Source: Longilinea arvoryzae (GTDB taxonomy: Bacteria > Chloroflexota > Anaerolineae > Anaerolineales > Anaerolineaceae). From it: a DNA stretch of 64,000 nt. The first letter of the stretch is position 1. Every line of letters starts with the position of its first letter. The stretch spans positions 1,665,779 through 1,729,778 of the forward strand of contig NZ_DF967972.1 in NCBI RefSeq assembly GCF_001050235.1, given 5' to 3'. Below are positions 25,963 through 35,975 of the stretch, piece by piece. The notes below the pieces were generated by a model. The model saw only the letters and a list, made by a program, of their open reading frames with translations, had not been told where the DNA came from and ran no database searches. A program made the position numbers and the translations under genes.

Positions 25963-27831
25963 ATGCGTACCTACAAGGTTTTGATTTTCGTTCTGCTGTC
26001 AGCCATCCTGCTGACCGCCTGCGGCCCGGCAGCTACGCCGACCGTGGAACCGACTGTTGCTGCGACCGAGGCGCCGACGGCTGCCCCGACCGAAGCTCCC
26101 ACCGAAGCCCCGACCGTTGACGCCACCCAGGCTCCCCTGCCCGAGGGCGTTGTCAACATCCTCACGGTCAAGCTCAAACCGGGCCTCAAGTGGAGCGACG
26201 GCGGCGATGTGACTGCCAAGGATTTGGTTGGCACTTACAACATCTACTGGCTGCAGAAGTCGGCCATCTGGGGTTACCTGAAGGACGTTGTGGCTGTCGA
26301 TGACAACACCGTCGAATTCCAGATCAGCGCTGCTTCACCGCGTGTTCTGCGCCTGATCCTGCGCGCCAACCAATTTGCCCCCTACTCTCAGTACGGCACC
26401 TGGATGGACAAGGCTGCTGAACTGCGCGCCGCCGGTACGGCTGCGGACAGCGACGAGGGCAAGGCGTTGTTGGATGACCTGTATGCCTTCAAGCCCGAAA
26501 CCATTGTGGCTTACGGTCCCTACGTTATCGATCCGACCACCGTCACCGAAGCCCAGCTCGAACTGACCAAGAACCCCACCGGTTACAACGCAGACAAGAT
26601 CGGCTTCGACAAGATCCTGGTCTACTACGGCGAAACCGCTGCCTCGCTGCCGCTGGTTCTGGCTGGCGACGTGGATTACAGCACCCATGGTTACACCCCC
26701 TCCGATGTCGAAACCATTTCCGCGACCCCGAACCTGAAGGTCTTCACCGGCCCGACGGGCACCGGCCCTGGTTTGTGGTTCAACGAGGATGTGTATCCGC
26801 TGGGTAAGAAGGAAGTCCGCCAGGCCTTCGCTTACATCATCGATCGTGAAGAAAACGCGACCGTCGCCATGGGCCCTGCCGGCAAGGCAGTCCAATACAT
26901 GGCCGGTTTCACCGACCTGCAGGTGGATGCCTGGATGTCGGCGGATGACAAAGCCAAACTGAACACCTACCCGAAGGATTGGGCCAAGGCTGAAGAACTG
27001 CTCACCAGCGTCGGCTGCACCAAGGGCGCCGATGGCATGTGGGTCGACGACAAGGGCCAGGCTCTCGACTTCGAACTGTGGGTCCCGGCTGACTTCGCTG
27101 ACTGGTTGGGCGCCGCTGAAAATGCAGCCCAGCAGTTGAATGCCTTTGGCATCAAGGCCACCGTCCGCGGTTATCCTTCCGCTGAACGCCCCACCACCCA
27201 GACCGAAGGCAAGTACGACATTCTGGTCGACCTGAGCCTGTACTACAACCCGCCTCATCCCCAGACTTCCTTCAACTACTATTTGAACACCCCGCGCAAC
27301 AACCCCGAGGGTGAAGCCGGCGCCAAGGGCTTCGATTGGCCCTGGAAGCAGACTCTTGCCGATGGCACCGAAGTCTACATCCCCGATCTGCTCACCGAAG
27401 CTGCCGCTGGTTTTGACTTCGAAGGTCAGAAACCCGCCATCGCCAAACTGGCTTCGTTGGTCAACGATCAACTGCCCGTTTTGGCCCTGTTCGAACGCTA
27501 CTCCACCGATGTCTTCAATTTCGGCACGCGTGTGGATGGCTGGCGCGATTTCACCGATCCCATCTACCAGAACAATCAGGCTGATCTCTACGTAGCCATC
27601 CAGTTCCTGAACGGCGAACTCAAACCGTCCGCCACCGGTGACGGCACGTTCCACACCGTCTACCCGTACATCCAGCCGCCAAACTACGATCTGAACTTCT
27701 TCACCTCCACCAGCCTGGAAGCCTCGGTTGGTAATCCCTCCTACAACGTAATGTTCCCGCCCCTGTTCTACTATATGTGGTCGGATGCGACTTACGTCCC
27801 GGCTGTAGCCGAAAGCTACACCCTGCGGTAG
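25963..27831 (+). CDS. Family 5 solute-binding lipoprotein of the importer, with shortened N-lobe
   Basis: 622 residues. Lipobox L-T-A-C (Cys20) followed by a linker of Pro/Thr/Ala/Glu repeats (about 26-60). Instead of the roughly 70 residues that usually open an SBP_bac_5 domain, the sequence passes straight to 'L-K-P-G-L-K-W-S-D-G-G-D-V-T-A-K-D-L-V', which is normally well inside the N-lobe. The remaining domain is complete, with 'E-V-R-Q-A-F-A-Y-I-I-D-R' and a long C-terminal lobe. GAGGAG precedes the ATG. Codon choice is strongly biased (for example AAC, AAG, GAC, ACC), as expected for an abundant protein. It should capture the importer's ligand. A hairpin follows the gene. Confidence 0.85.
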   Translation: MRTYKVLIFVLLSAILLTACGPAATPTVEPTVAATEAPTAAPTEAPTEAPTVDATQAPLPEGVVNILTVKLKPGLKWSDGGDVTAKDLVGTYNIYWLQKSAIWGYLKDVVAVDDNTVEFQISAASPRVLRLILRANQFAPYSQYGTWMDKAAELRAAGTAADSDEGKALLDDLYAFKPETIVAYGPYVIDPTTVTEAQLELTKNPTGYNADKIGFDKILVYYGETAASLPLVLAGDVDYSTHGYTPSDVETISATPNLKVFTGPTGTGPGLWFNEDVYPLGKKEVRQAFAYIIDREENATVAMGPAGKAVQYMAGFTDLQVDAWMSADDKAKLNTYPKDWAKAEELLTSVGCTKGADGMWVDDKGQALDFELWVPADFADWLGAAENAAQQLNAFGIKATVRGYPSAERPTTQTEGKYDILVDLSLYYNPPHPQTSFNYYLNTPRNNPEGEAGAKGFDWPWKQTLADGTEVYIPDLLTEAAAGFDFEGQKPAIAKLASLVNDQLPVLALFERYSTDVFNFGTRVDGWRDFTDPIYQNNQADLYVAIQFLNGELKPSATGDGTFHTVYPYIQPPNYDLNFFTSTSLEASVGNPSYNVMFPPLFYYMWSDATYVPAVAESYTLR

Positions 27832-27840
27832 GAATCTTAC

Positions 27841-27887
27841 TTTTCCTTATTCCCCCTCCCGGTAACGGGAGGGGGATAGGGGAAAAG
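27841..27887 (+). other. Intercistronic hairpin after the solute-binding gene
   Basis: A perfect 11-bp stem (27851-27861 with 27866-27876, core CCCCCTCCCG) with loop GTAA, extended by outer pairing of TTTTCC (27841-27846) with GGAAAA (27882-27887). No T-run follows, and the next start is close, so mRNA stabilisation or attenuation is likelier than full termination. Confidence 0.6.
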
Positions 27888-27902
27888 GTTGAGGTGACAA
27901 GA

Positions 27903-29669
27903 ATGCGCGCACCATTGCGGAAGGCAGCCCTTTTTATTCTGGCGGTGGTTTTCCTGGCCGGATGCGCTGCGCCCGCCGCGACGGTTTTGCCGCCTGACCC
28001 TTCTCCCTTATCGATAACGACCCGGAGCCCACAAGCGCAGGAAGGTACATCCATGACTGTTGAATCTGCCCCGGACTCACCTGCAGCACTTTTGAATGCG
28101 ATGAGCCTGGAAGAAAAAATCGGACAAACGCTGATCATCGGTTTCGACGGCCTGAGCGTGGACGCCGGACTGCGCGAGATGATCGTCGAACGCCACATTG
28201 CCGGCGTGATTCTGTTCGCGCGCAACGTCGAATCACCCCGCCAGGTGGCGGACCTGTGCGCGGAACTGCAAACCATCGCCCTGGAAAGCGGCAACCCCGG
28301 GCTGATCATCGCCATCGACCAGGAGGGCGGCCGGGTGGCGCGTTTGACCGAAGCTACCGGTTTCACCGAGTTCCCGGGCGCGATGGCCGTGGCGGCCAGC
28401 GGTTCACCCGAAAACGCGCGTTTGGTGGCGCAGGCCATGGCGCGCGAGATGAAGGCCGTCGGCATCAACGCCGATTTCGCGCCGGACCTGGATGTCAACA
28501 ACAACCCGCTCAATCCCGTGATTGGCGTGCGTTCGTACGGTTCGCAGCCTGAGCAGGTGGCGGCGTTTGGCAGCGCGGCGATCGATGGGCTGCAAGGCGA
28601 AAACGTGCTGGCGTTCGGCAAACATTTCCCGGGCCACGGCGATACGGCCGTCGATTCGCACGTCTCGCTGCCTTCCGTACCGCACGCTCGCGAACGGCTG
28701 AATGCGGTCGAACTGGTTCCCTTCCGGGCAGCCATCGAGGACAGCGTGGCGGGCATCATGTCAGCCCATGTCACTTTCCCGGCCATCGATCCGGCAGCCG
28801 GGCGGCCGGCGACGCTTTCTTCGAAGGTGTTGACCGACCTGATGCGCGGCGAATTGGGTTTCAGCGGGCTGGTGATAACCGATTCGCTGGAAATGGGGGC
28901 GTTGGGCGAGGCCGGGTACCCGGTTCCGCTGGCGGCGGCGACGGCATTGCAGGCCGGGGCCGATTTGCTGCTCTTCAACCGCGACCACAGCCTGCACAAA
29001 CAGGCTTTCGACGAAGTCAAACAGTGGCTGGCGGACGGGAAAATCCCGGAGGCGCGCCTGGATGAAGCCGTGCTGCGCATTTTGACCGCCAAAGAGCGCT
29101 TCGGATTGCTGCAACCTCAACTAGCCCTAGCGCCCGGGCAGGTCGGTCAAGCAGAGGCCCGCGCGCTTTCCCGCCAGATCGCCGCGCAGTCGATCACGCT
29201 GCTGCGCGACCAGGCTGGACTGCTTCCGCTGAAGAAGGACGCGCCTTACCTGGTGGTGGAGGTGCCCGGCGCCGAGGGATTGGGCCACACCCTGGGATTG
29301 ACCTACCTGGCAGTATCTGACAAACCCGACGCAAAGGAAATCCAGCAGGCGCTGGAACTGGCGCGGGACGGCCGCACGGTGATCGTGGCGACCACGGACG
29401 CCAACCGCAATCCGCAGCAGATCGAACTGGTGCAGCGCCTGCAGGATGCTGGCCGGCCGGTCATCTGGATCGCCATGCGCAACCCGTACGACCTGATGGC
29501 CCTGCCGCAGGTTGGGACCTACCTGGCCAGTTATGGATCGAATCCGCCGGCCCTGGAAGCGCTGTCAGCCGTGTTGTGGGGCCAGGTGGAGCCGCAGGGC
29601 AGGCTGCCGGTCGAACTGCCGGGACTCTATCAACCCGGCGACGGCCTGAATCATTTTCAAGAACCATGA
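27903..29669 (+). CDS. nagZ: Beta-N-acetylhexosaminidase, GH3 family, lipoprotein
   Basis: 588 residues from the ATG with GAGGTG upstream. Lipobox L-A-G-C (Cys21), so it acts outside the membrane, as in Bacillus. The GH3 catalytic domain spans about 60-400. The NagZ-specific loop 'K-H-F-P-G-H-G-D-T' (240-248), holding the His-Asp acid/base dyad, is intact, and the nucleophile is Asp327 in 'T-D-S-L-E-M-G-A'. A C-terminal domain (about 410-588), as in two-domain Bacillus NagZ, completes it. It cleaves GlcNAc from muropeptide or disaccharide ends, giving substrates for NamZ/AmiE and the importer. Confidence 0.9.
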   Translation: MRAPLRKAALFILAVVFLAGCAAPAATVLPPDPSPLSITTRSPQAQEGTSMTVESAPDSPAALLNAMSLEEKIGQTLIIGFDGLSVDAGLREMIVERHIAGVILFARNVESPRQVADLCAELQTIALESGNPGLIIAIDQEGGRVARLTEATGFTEFPGAMAVAASGSPENARLVAQAMAREMKAVGINADFAPDLDVNNNPLNPVIGVRSYGSQPEQVAAFGSAAIDGLQGENVLAFGKHFPGHGDTAVDSHVSLPSVPHARERLNAVELVPFRAAIEDSVAGIMSAHVTFPAIDPAAGRPATLSSKVLTDLMRGELGFSGLVITDSLEMGALGEAGYPVPLAAATALQAGADLLLFNRDHSLHKQAFDEVKQWLADGKIPEARLDEAVLRILTAKERFGLLQPQLALAPGQVGQAEARALSRQIAAQSITLLRDQAGLLPLKKDAPYLVVEVPGAEGLGHTLGLTYLAVSDKPDAKEIQQALELARDGRTVIVATTDANRNPQQIELVQRLQDAGRPVIWIAMRNPYDLMALPQVGTYLASYGSNPPALEALSAVLWGQVEPQGRLPVELPGLYQPGDGLNHFQEP

Positions 29670-29680
29670 TGGAGCCATTC

Positions 29681-30655
29681 ATGTCCGCATTGATTCCCTT
29701 TGAACGTTGCGACGAGCATTACCGCCTGAGCGCGGAGATCTGGAACGCTGCCGCCGGTGAAAAGTTAGCCGTGCATCCGTCTTTTGTGGCTTATAACACG
29801 CAAACCATGCCCGGGCTGGCCCAGGAGGGCCGTCTGGCGCGGGTGGATGGGCAGGCGGCCGGGGTCGTGCTGGCCTCCGCCGTTGTGCTCGAAGGCCCTT
29901 TTCGCGGCCAGGCCTGGGTGGATGTGCTGGCCGTGGCGCCGCAATTTCAGCATCGCGGCATCGGCGCGAAGCTGCTGGCCTGGGCCGAGGAATGGTTGGC
30001 CGGTCAGGGCGTGACGTCCGTGCGCCTGGGCGGAAGCCTGAATCCGTTTGCCGCCGGCCTGCCGGTTGAATTGAACACGCAGGACTTCTTTCTCAAGCGG
30101 GGTTATGAAGCCGCGACGCATCCGTTCGAATGGGACGTGACCCGCAGCCTGAAGGATTATCAGCCGGTGTACCCTGAACCTCTTCCGGGCGCGGATTTGC
30201 GCCCGCTGCAGCCCGGCGAGGAAGACGAACTGATCACTTTTTTGAAGCGTGAGTTCCCCGGCCGCTGGCAGTACGAGGTGGAAAATTTCTTCCGCATCGG
30301 CGGACACGCGGCCGATTTTATGGTGCTGCGCACCGAAATCGGTGTGGACGGTTTCTGCTGGATGACTTTTGCCGATTCGGCGCGCCCGCTGGACCGCTTT
30401 TACATGCATGACCTGCCCAAACCCTGGGGCCAGTTGGGCCCGCTGGGAGTGGGGAAGGGCTGCCGCGGCAAGGGATTCGGCGGCGCGTTGATCGACGCGG
30501 CTGCCCGCCATTTACAATCGCTCGGCATCGACGGCAGCCTGATCGATTGGACCAGTTTGTTGGGGTTGTACGCGAAATTTGGCTACCAACCCGGCCGTCA
30601 GTATCAAATTCTGATCAAGACATTATTGCCAAAAGCGACGGGAAATTTGGGATGA
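29681..30655 (+). CDS. Tandem GNAT N-acetyltransferase
   Basis: 324 residues using the ATG six bases after GGAG; earlier Met codons overlap nagZ. Two GNAT folds: domain 1 (about 5-155) with the acetyl-CoA loop 'V-A-P-Q-F-Q-H-R-G-I-G-A-K-L-L', domain 2 (about 165-320) with 'G-P-L-G-V-G-K-G-C-R-G-K-G-F-G-G-A-L'. Only domain 1 has the standard Q/R-x-x-G-x-G/A order; domain 2 is close to it. In a MurNAc salvage operon it might acetylate amino sugars or peptides, but the substrate is not deducible. Stop overlaps the next start (ATGA). Confidence 0.8.
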   Translation: MSALIPFERCDEHYRLSAEIWNAAAGEKLAVHPSFVAYNTQTMPGLAQEGRLARVDGQAAGVVLASAVVLEGPFRGQAWVDVLAVAPQFQHRGIGAKLLAWAEEWLAGQGVTSVRLGGSLNPFAAGLPVELNTQDFFLKRGYEAATHPFEWDVTRSLKDYQPVYPEPLPGADLRPLQPGEEDELITFLKREFPGRWQYEVENFFRIGGHAADFMVLRTEIGVDGFCWMTFADSARPLDRFYMHDLPKPWGQLGPLGVGKGCRGKGFGGALIDAAARHLQSLGIDGSLIDWTSLLGLYAKFGYQPGRQYQILIKTLLPKATGNLG

Positions 30656-31827
30656 CTTTCGATTTTAGCCGTGTTGATGAACTATTGAAGACTGCTATCG
30701 GCGTCGATGCGCCGGCCGCGCAGTTGGTTGTTCTACAGGAGGGCCGTCCGGTTTTCGCCGGGGCTTACGGTTGGTTGGATCCGGATACCCACCAGAAACC
30801 GGCCGACCTGGATACGCTGTTCGATATGGCTTCGGTGACCAAGCTGTTCACCACCACCTGTTTCATGCGCCTGATGGAAGCCGGCCGGGTGGGCCTCGAC
30901 CAACCGGTCAGCAGCCTGCTGCCGGATTTCAGCGGCCTGCGCTCGATCCATCCTTACGAAGATCCCCTTAAGAACGGTGAATGGATCGACGTGAACGGCG
31001 GCGATAACGGGCAGGTGGACGCCGGAAAGATCACTTTCCGGCAGTTGCTGACGCATTCTTCCGGGCTGCCCGCCTGGCGCTTGTTCAAAGACCAGCCGGA
31101 CGCCGAGTCGGCGCGCCGCCTGGCTCTGGACACTTTTTTCTCCTACCGGCCGGGAGAGCGGGTGGTCTACTCGGACGTCGGCCTGATCCTGCTGGGCATG
31201 GCGGTCGAGGTGATCACCGGACTGCGCCTGGATGAAGCCATCTACGCCGGGGTGACGCGCCCATTGCAACTGGCCCGGACGCGTTTCCTGCCGGTTGGCG
31301 AAGTCCTGCCGGCGCTGGAAATCGGCAACATTGCGCCGACGGAATACTGCAAATGGCGCCAGCGCCGCATCCGGGGCGAAGTGCATGACGAGAGCTCCTG
31401 GCGCATGGGCGGGATCGCGGGTCACGCCGGCATCTTCTCGACCGCCGGCGATACGGCGCGACTGGGACAGATGTATCTGGACGGCGGGCGCCCGCTGCTG
31501 AAACCGGAAACGGTGGCCGAAATGCTGCGCCTGCAAAGCGAGTATCAGGGAACCCGGCGCGGTCTGGGTTTTGCTTTATGGAGCCCGGACCCGGAGGCCA
31601 GCAGCAATCCGTTCAGCCAGTCCGCCTTTGGGCATACCGGCTTTACCGGCACCGAACTGTGGATGGATCCGCAGCGCAAATTGGTGGTTTCCTTTTTGAC
31701 CAACGAAGTGTATAACGGACGTGAGGGGCGCACCATTGGCGAATTGCGCCTGAAGCTGCACCGCGCCATTCTGGCCGCGGTGGACAACGCCCAGGCTCTG
31801 GAGGGGAATCAGGTGGTTCGCTTATGA
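30652..31827 (+). CDS. amiE: Serine hydrolase of the beta-lactamase fold, AmiE (YbbE)-like amidase
   Basis: 391 residues starting at the ATG inside the GNAT stop. Catalytic S-V-T-K (Ser61, Lys64), 'Y-S-D' (Tyr173) and 'H-T-G' (328-330) are the three active-site motifs of class C beta-lactamase-like hydrolases. In B. subtilis the equivalent AmiE sits in the murQ-murR-murP-amiE-nagZ-namZ cluster and removes peptides from MurNAc. The same neighbours here argue for that reaction. No signal peptide is visible, so it may act inside the cell after uptake. D,D-peptidase or esterase activity is the alternative. Overlaps the next gene by ATGA. Confidence 0.7.
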   Translation: MTFDFSRVDELLKTAIGVDAPAAQLVVLQEGRPVFAGAYGWLDPDTHQKPADLDTLFDMASVTKLFTTTCFMRLMEAGRVGLDQPVSSLLPDFSGLRSIHPYEDPLKNGEWIDVNGGDNGQVDAGKITFRQLLTHSSGLPAWRLFKDQPDAESARRLALDTFFSYRPGERVVYSDVGLILLGMAVEVITGLRLDEAIYAGVTRPLQLARTRFLPVGEVLPALEIGNIAPTEYCKWRQRRIRGEVHDESSWRMGGIAGHAGIFSTAGDTARLGQMYLDGGRPLLKPETVAEMLRLQSEYQGTRRGLGFALWSPDPEASSNPFSQSAFGHTGFTGTELWMDPQRKLVVSFLTNEVYNGREGRTIGELRLKLHRAILAAVDNAQALEGNQVVRL

Positions 31828-33872
31828 TCGTTATCGGTTTGATGTCCGGGACATCCGCGGACGGCATCGATGCTGCCGTGGTGGAATTGTTGGGGGCGCC
31901 GCCGCGCCTGGAATGGCATGTGCTGGGATATTCGCACTTTGCCCATGCGCCCGAATTACGGGAAGAAATATTCGCCTGTTTCCGGCCTGAGACCGGCAGC
32001 GTGGACCGGCTGTGCAGTTTGAATTTTGCGCTGGGAGAGGCTTTCGCGTCCGCGGCAATCGAGGCCGCCCAACAGGCCGGTCTGTCCATGCAGCAGGTCG
32101 ATTTGATCGGCAGCCACGGCCAGACGCTGTGGCATATCCCCACCGGAAAGCAGGCTTCCACGCTGCAACTGGGTGAACCGGCGGTCATCGCCGAACGGAC
32201 CGGCCGGCCGGTGGTGAGCAACTTTCGCACGCGCGATATGGCAGCCGGCGGGCAGGGTGCGCCGCTGGTGGCTTACGTCGACCGCATTCTGCTGACCCAC
32301 CCGGAAAATCGCCGCGCCGTACAGAACATCGGCGGCATCGCCAACGTCACCTACCTGCCCAAACCCGGGGATGGGCAGTCCGCCTTCGCGTTCGACACCG
32401 GACCGGGAAATATGCTCATCGACGCCCTGGCGGCGCGGGTGAGCGGCGGTCGCCTGGCCTGCGATGTGGATGGAAAGCTGGCGGCCAGTGGGAAAGTACA
32501 CGCCGGCCTGCTGGCGGAGTTGATGGAAACGGCCTATTTGCATCAGGCTCCTCCCAAGACGACCGGGCGCGAGTTATTCGGGCACACCTTCGCGGATATC
32601 GTCTGGACGCGGGCCGAGGCTCTCGGCCTCTCCGCCGAGGACCGGCTGGCCACGGTGACGGCTTTCACAGCCGAGAGCATCGCGCGGGCCTATGCCGATT
32701 TTCTGCCGGCCCAACCGGATGAGGTCATCCTCAGCGGCGGCGGTGCGCTGAACCCGACGCTGGTTTCGATGTTGGCCCGGCGCGTGGCGCCAGCGCGGGT
32801 GCTGACCAGCGACGAACTCGGATTGCAGGCCGAGGCCAAAGAGGCGGTCGCCTTTGCCGTGCTGGCCTATGAAAGCTGGCATAATCGCCCCGGCAATTTG
32901 CCTGAAGCGACCGGCGCCCGCCAGTCTGTCATCCTGGGGAATTTCACCCCGGCCCCGCCCCGACAGTCGACCATCAAACCCGGGAGCTATACCGAAGCGC
33001 GCAATTCCTACACCGAAAAGATCGACCAGGTTTCGACCCTGGAAATGGTGCAGATGATCAACCGCGAAGACATCAAAGTGGCCGAAGCGGTGCGCCCCGA
33101 GTTGCCGGCGATTGCGCTGGCGATCGATGGCATCGCCGCCCGCATGCAGTCGGGCGGACGCTTGATTTACATCGGCGCGGGTACTTCCGGCCGGTTGGGA
33201 ATCCTGGATGCATCCGAATGCCCGCCGACCTTCAGCACACCCCCTGAGCTGGTCATCGCGCGCATCGCGGGCGGCAAACGCGCCATCACGAACGCCGTGG
33301 AAGGCGCGGAAGACGATCTGGAAGCCGGCCGCAGGGAGATCGAAGCGCTTGAGGTTAACGAGAAAGACAGCGTGGTGGGCATCGCCGCCAGCGGCCACAC
33401 GCCGTATGTACTGGGCGGCATGCAGGAGGCGCGCCATCGCGGCGCCCTGGTCATCAGCCTGGCCTGCAACCATCCAGCCCCCATCGAAGAACACGCGGAG
33501 ATCGTCATCGCTCCCCTGGTCGGTCCGGAGGTCGTCACCGGGTCGACGCGCCTCAAGGCGGGCACGGCTCAGAAGCTGGTTCTGAACATGCTCTCGACGG
33601 GTACGATGATCCGCCTGGGTAAGACGTACAGCAATTTGATGGTCGACGTGCAGATGACTAACCTCAAGCTGCGGGCGCGCGGCGCGCGCATTGTGGCCCA
33701 GGCCTGCGGAATTTCGGATGCGGAGGCCCGCCGTCTGTTGGAAAAATGCGATAATGAGGTCAAGACCGCCATCGTATCCTATCTGGCGGATATTCCGGCC
33801 GCGCGAGCCCGCAGCCGGTTGACGGCAGTCCACGGCGTGATCCGAAAAGCATTGTCAGTAAAGGACCTATGA
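31824..33872 (+). CDS. anmK-murQ: Bifunctional anhydro-MurNAc kinase / MurNAc-6-phosphate etherase
   Basis: 682 residues in one uninterrupted frame. Residues 1-365 are AnmK: '[14 protein letters not shown]' at the start, 'G-S-H-G-Q-T-L-W-H' and 'Q-N-I-G-G-I-A-N', which with ATP turns 1,6-anhydro-MurNAc into MurNAc-6-phosphate. After a short linker, residues about 385-682 are MurQ: 'T-E-A-R-N', SIS-type 'G-A-G-T-S-G-R-L-G', 'D-A-S-E-C-P-P-T-F', 'E-G-A-E-D-D-L' and 'L-K-A-G-T-A-Q-K', removing lactate to give GlcNAc-6-phosphate. Lengths match the separate enzymes, so both halves should work. Coupled to neighbours on both sides by ATGA overlaps. Confidence 0.92.
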   Translation: MIVIGLMSGTSADGIDAAVVELLGAPPRLEWHVLGYSHFAHAPELREEIFACFRPETGSVDRLCSLNFALGEAFASAAIEAAQQAGLSMQQVDLIGSHGQTLWHIPTGKQASTLQLGEPAVIAERTGRPVVSNFRTRDMAAGGQGAPLVAYVDRILLTHPENRRAVQNIGGIANVTYLPKPGDGQSAFAFDTGPGNMLIDALAARVSGGRLACDVDGKLAASGKVHAGLLAELMETAYLHQAPPKTTGRELFGHTFADIVWTRAEALGLSAEDRLATVTAFTAESIARAYADFLPAQPDEVILSGGGALNPTLVSMLARRVAPARVLTSDELGLQAEAKEAVAFAVLAYESWHNRPGNLPEATGARQSVILGNFTPAPPRQSTIKPGSYTEARNSYTEKIDQVSTLEMVQMINREDIKVAEAVRPELPAIALAIDGIAARMQSGGRLIYIGAGTSGRLGILDASECPPTFSTPPELVIARIAGGKRAITNAVEGAEDDLEAGRREIEALEVNEKDSVVGIAASGHTPYVLGGMQEARHRGALVISLACNHPAPIEEHAEIVIAPLVGPEVVTGSTRLKAGTAQKLVLNMLSTGTMIRLGKTYSNLMVDVQMTNLKLRARGARIVAQACGISDAEARRLLEKCDNEVKTAIVSYLADIPAARARSRLTAVHGVIRKALSVKDL

Positions 33873-34789
33873 GCGATTACTTGATTGGCATCGACGGCGG
33901 CGGCAGCAAGACGGCCGTCGTCCTGGCCCGCCTGGACGGCAGCCCGATGGGACGCGGTGAGGGCGGCCCTTCCAACTACCACGCGGTTGGCCTGGAAAAT
34001 GCGTTTGCCGCGTTGGATGAAGCCATCTCAGCAGCCTGGATGCAGGCCGGCATTCCCGAGCAACCCGTTTCGGCGGTCGTCCTGGGAATGTCGGGTGTTG
34101 ACCGCCCGGAGGACAGCACCGTCTTCGAAACCTGGACCGCGAGACGCTTTCCTGGGGTGCATGTGAAGCTGGTCAACGATGGGCAAATTGCCCTGGCAGC
34201 CGGTACGCCGCAGGGGTGGGGCGTGGTGGTCGTATCCGGCACAGGATCGATTATTTTCGGCCAGGACGAACACGGCCGAACCGCCCGCGCGGGCGGGTGG
34301 GGACCTTTATTTGGCGACGAAGGCAGCGGTTACCGGGCTGCCCTGGAGGCCATCCAGGCCGTAGCCAGGGCGCACGACGGCCGCGGACCGGCCACCTCCC
34401 TGACGCAGCGCGTGTTGGCGTTCTTTCAGGTGACGGCCCCACCCGATTTGATCGCCGCGGTTTATCGCCCGGAGAATTCGCGCGCCGAGATTGCGCGCCT
34501 CTCCCGGGCGGTGGATGAGGAAGCCCTGGTGGGCGACTTGGTGGCGCAGCGCATCGTTCAACGCGCCGCCGAAGAGCTGGCGGCCGGTGTGCAGAGTGTG
34601 GCCGTTCAACAGTTGCATTTACAAACCGTCCCGATCGCATTGGCCGGGGGATTCCTGGTGCACGGGCGTTCCCTGCAGACGGCTTTTTTGGACAGGGTGA
34701 AGGCCATCGGAATCCCCCTGGATTCGGTCGACAGCGTGGAAGAACCGGTGTGGGGGGCAGTGTGCCTGGCCATGCGAATGCTGAAGTAA
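33869..34789 (+). CDS. murK: N-acetylmuramic acid / N-acetylglucosamine kinase (BadF/BcrA ATPase family)
   Basis: 306 residues. Phosphate-1 loop '[10 protein letters not shown]' at residues 7-16, a central 'V-V-V-S-G-T-G-S-I' (about 115-123) and '[12 protein letters not shown]' (about 146-157) are typical of the MurK/NagK group. It phosphorylates amino sugars arriving by the ABC importer, which does not phosphorylate its cargo. The product MurNAc-6-P would feed MurQ and GlcNAc-6-P would feed NagA. Overlaps anmK-murQ by ATGA. Whether MurNAc or GlcNAc is preferred cannot be read from the sequence. Confidence 0.82.
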   Translation: MSDYLIGIDGGGSKTAVVLARLDGSPMGRGEGGPSNYHAVGLENAFAALDEAISAAWMQAGIPEQPVSAVVLGMSGVDRPEDSTVFETWTARRFPGVHVKLVNDGQIALAAGTPQGWGVVVVSGTGSIIFGQDEHGRTARAGGWGPLFGDEGSGYRAALEAIQAVARAHDGRGPATSLTQRVLAFFQVTAPPDLIAAVYRPENSRAEIARLSRAVDEEALVGDLVAQRIVQRAAEELAAGVQSVAVQQLHLQTVPIALAGGFLVHGRSLQTAFLDRVKAIGIPLDSVDSVEEPVWGAVCLAMRMLK

Positions 34790-34799
34790 GAGGTGTTTT

Positions 34800-35963
34800 T
34801 TGAGACCGTTATTCATCAGGAATATTAATTTGATCGACCGTCCGGGTCAGGCCGTGCTGGCGATGGATGGCGTCATCCAGGCTGTGACGGATGAAGCTGC
34901 CCTGGCGTGTCCACCGGATGCGCGGGTAATCGATGGCCGGGGCGCGACCCTGGCTCCGGGTTTCATCGATATGCAGGTCAACGGTGGCTTTGGAATGGAT
35001 TTCACCATTCGGCCGGAAAGCATCTGGCAGGTGGGCAGACTGTTGACCCGCTATGGGGTGACGACTTTCCTGCCAACGATCATCACCGCGCCGCTCGAAG
35101 CGTATGCTCGCGCCCAGAAGGTGATGACCGCCGGTCATCCGGCGGGCTACCTTGGCGCTGAACCGCTTGGGCTGCACATGGAAGGTCCATTCTTGAGCCC
35201 TGGCAAGAAAGGCGCGCACAACCCGGTTTACCTGCGCTTGCCTTCCCCGGACCTGGTCAAGGATTGGACGCTGAGGAATGGGGTGCGTCTGGTGACCCTC
35301 GCGCCCGAACTGCCCGGCGCGCTACCGACGATCGAAAGCCTGGTCGGGCAGGGTGTTTTGGTCAGCGCGGGCCATTCGTTGGCCGACCAAAAGGAGACGG
35401 AAGCGGGTATCGCCGCCGGGATTCGCTGGGGAACGCACTTATTCAATGCCATGCCGGCCCTCGAGCATCGCGCGGCCAACCTGACCGGCGTGCTGCTGAC
35501 GGATGACCGGGTTGGCTTTGGATTGATTGCCGACGGCATTCACGTCGATCCATTGATGATCAAGCTGGCCTGGCGGGCCAAGGGTGGGCGCGGCCTGGTG
35601 CTGGTGACGGACGCCATGGCGGCGTTGGGCCTCTCGGCCGGCGTTTCCCGGCTGGCAGACTTCGATGTGATCGTCGATGAGACTTCGGCGCGCCTGGCGG
35701 ACGGCACCCTGGCCGGCAGCATTCTGACCGAGGACACGGCTTTGCGCAACCTGATGCGATTCACCGGGTGCTCCCTGGCCGAGGCGCTGGCCGCGCTCAC
35801 GACCGCGCCGGCTGCCCGCCTGGGTCTGACGGACCGCGGGCAGATCAAGCCCGGTTTACGGGCGGATTTTGTGTTATTGGATGAAAAATTACAGGTGGCT
35901 GCGACGCTGGTGGGCGGTGAACTGGTGTACGAACGCGGCGCGAGCCCGGAATCATCAATCTAG
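34800..35963 (+). CDS. nagA: N-acetylglucosamine-6-phosphate deacetylase
   Basis: 387 residues from a TTG start with AGAGGT just upstream; no ATG or GTG fits. The metal-dependent amidohydrolase motifs are complete: 'G-F-I-D-M-Q-V-N-G' (about 55-63), 'L-H-M-E-G-P-F-L', 'A-G-H-S-L-A-D', 'T-H-L-F-N-A-M' and 'V-T-D-A-M', with a C-terminal 'I-K-P-G-L-R-A-D-F-V-L-L-D'. It deacetylates GlcNAc-6-P to GlcN-6-P, downstream of MurQ and MurK. Ten bases separate it from murK. Confidence 0.92.
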   Translation: MRPLFIRNINLIDRPGQAVLAMDGVIQAVTDEAALACPPDARVIDGRGATLAPGFIDMQVNGGFGMDFTIRPESIWQVGRLLTRYGVTTFLPTIITAPLEAYARAQKVMTAGHPAGYLGAEPLGLHMEGPFLSPGKKGAHNPVYLRLPSPDLVKDWTLRNGVRLVTLAPELPGALPTIESLVGQGVLVSAGHSLADQKETEAGIAAGIRWGTHLFNAMPALEHRAANLTGVLLTDDRVGFGLIADGIHVDPLMIKLAWRAKGGRGLVLVTDAMAALGLSAGVSRLADFDVIVDETSARLADGTLAGSILTEDTALRNLMRFTGCSLAEALAALTTAPAARLGLTDRGQIKPGLRADFVLLDEKLQVAATLVGGELVYERGASPESSI

Positions 35964-35975
35964 AGAGGTGTATGG

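Noticed and set aside
32574..33833. 419-codon minus-strand frame opposite the MurQ half
   Set aside because: Shadow of the AnmK-MurQ gene; no motif, and all neighbours run on the plus strand.
31824..33872. AnmK-MurQ as two genes joined by a sequencing error
   Set aside because: The linker frame is continuous with normal composition and no second ribosome site near the MurQ start is visible.
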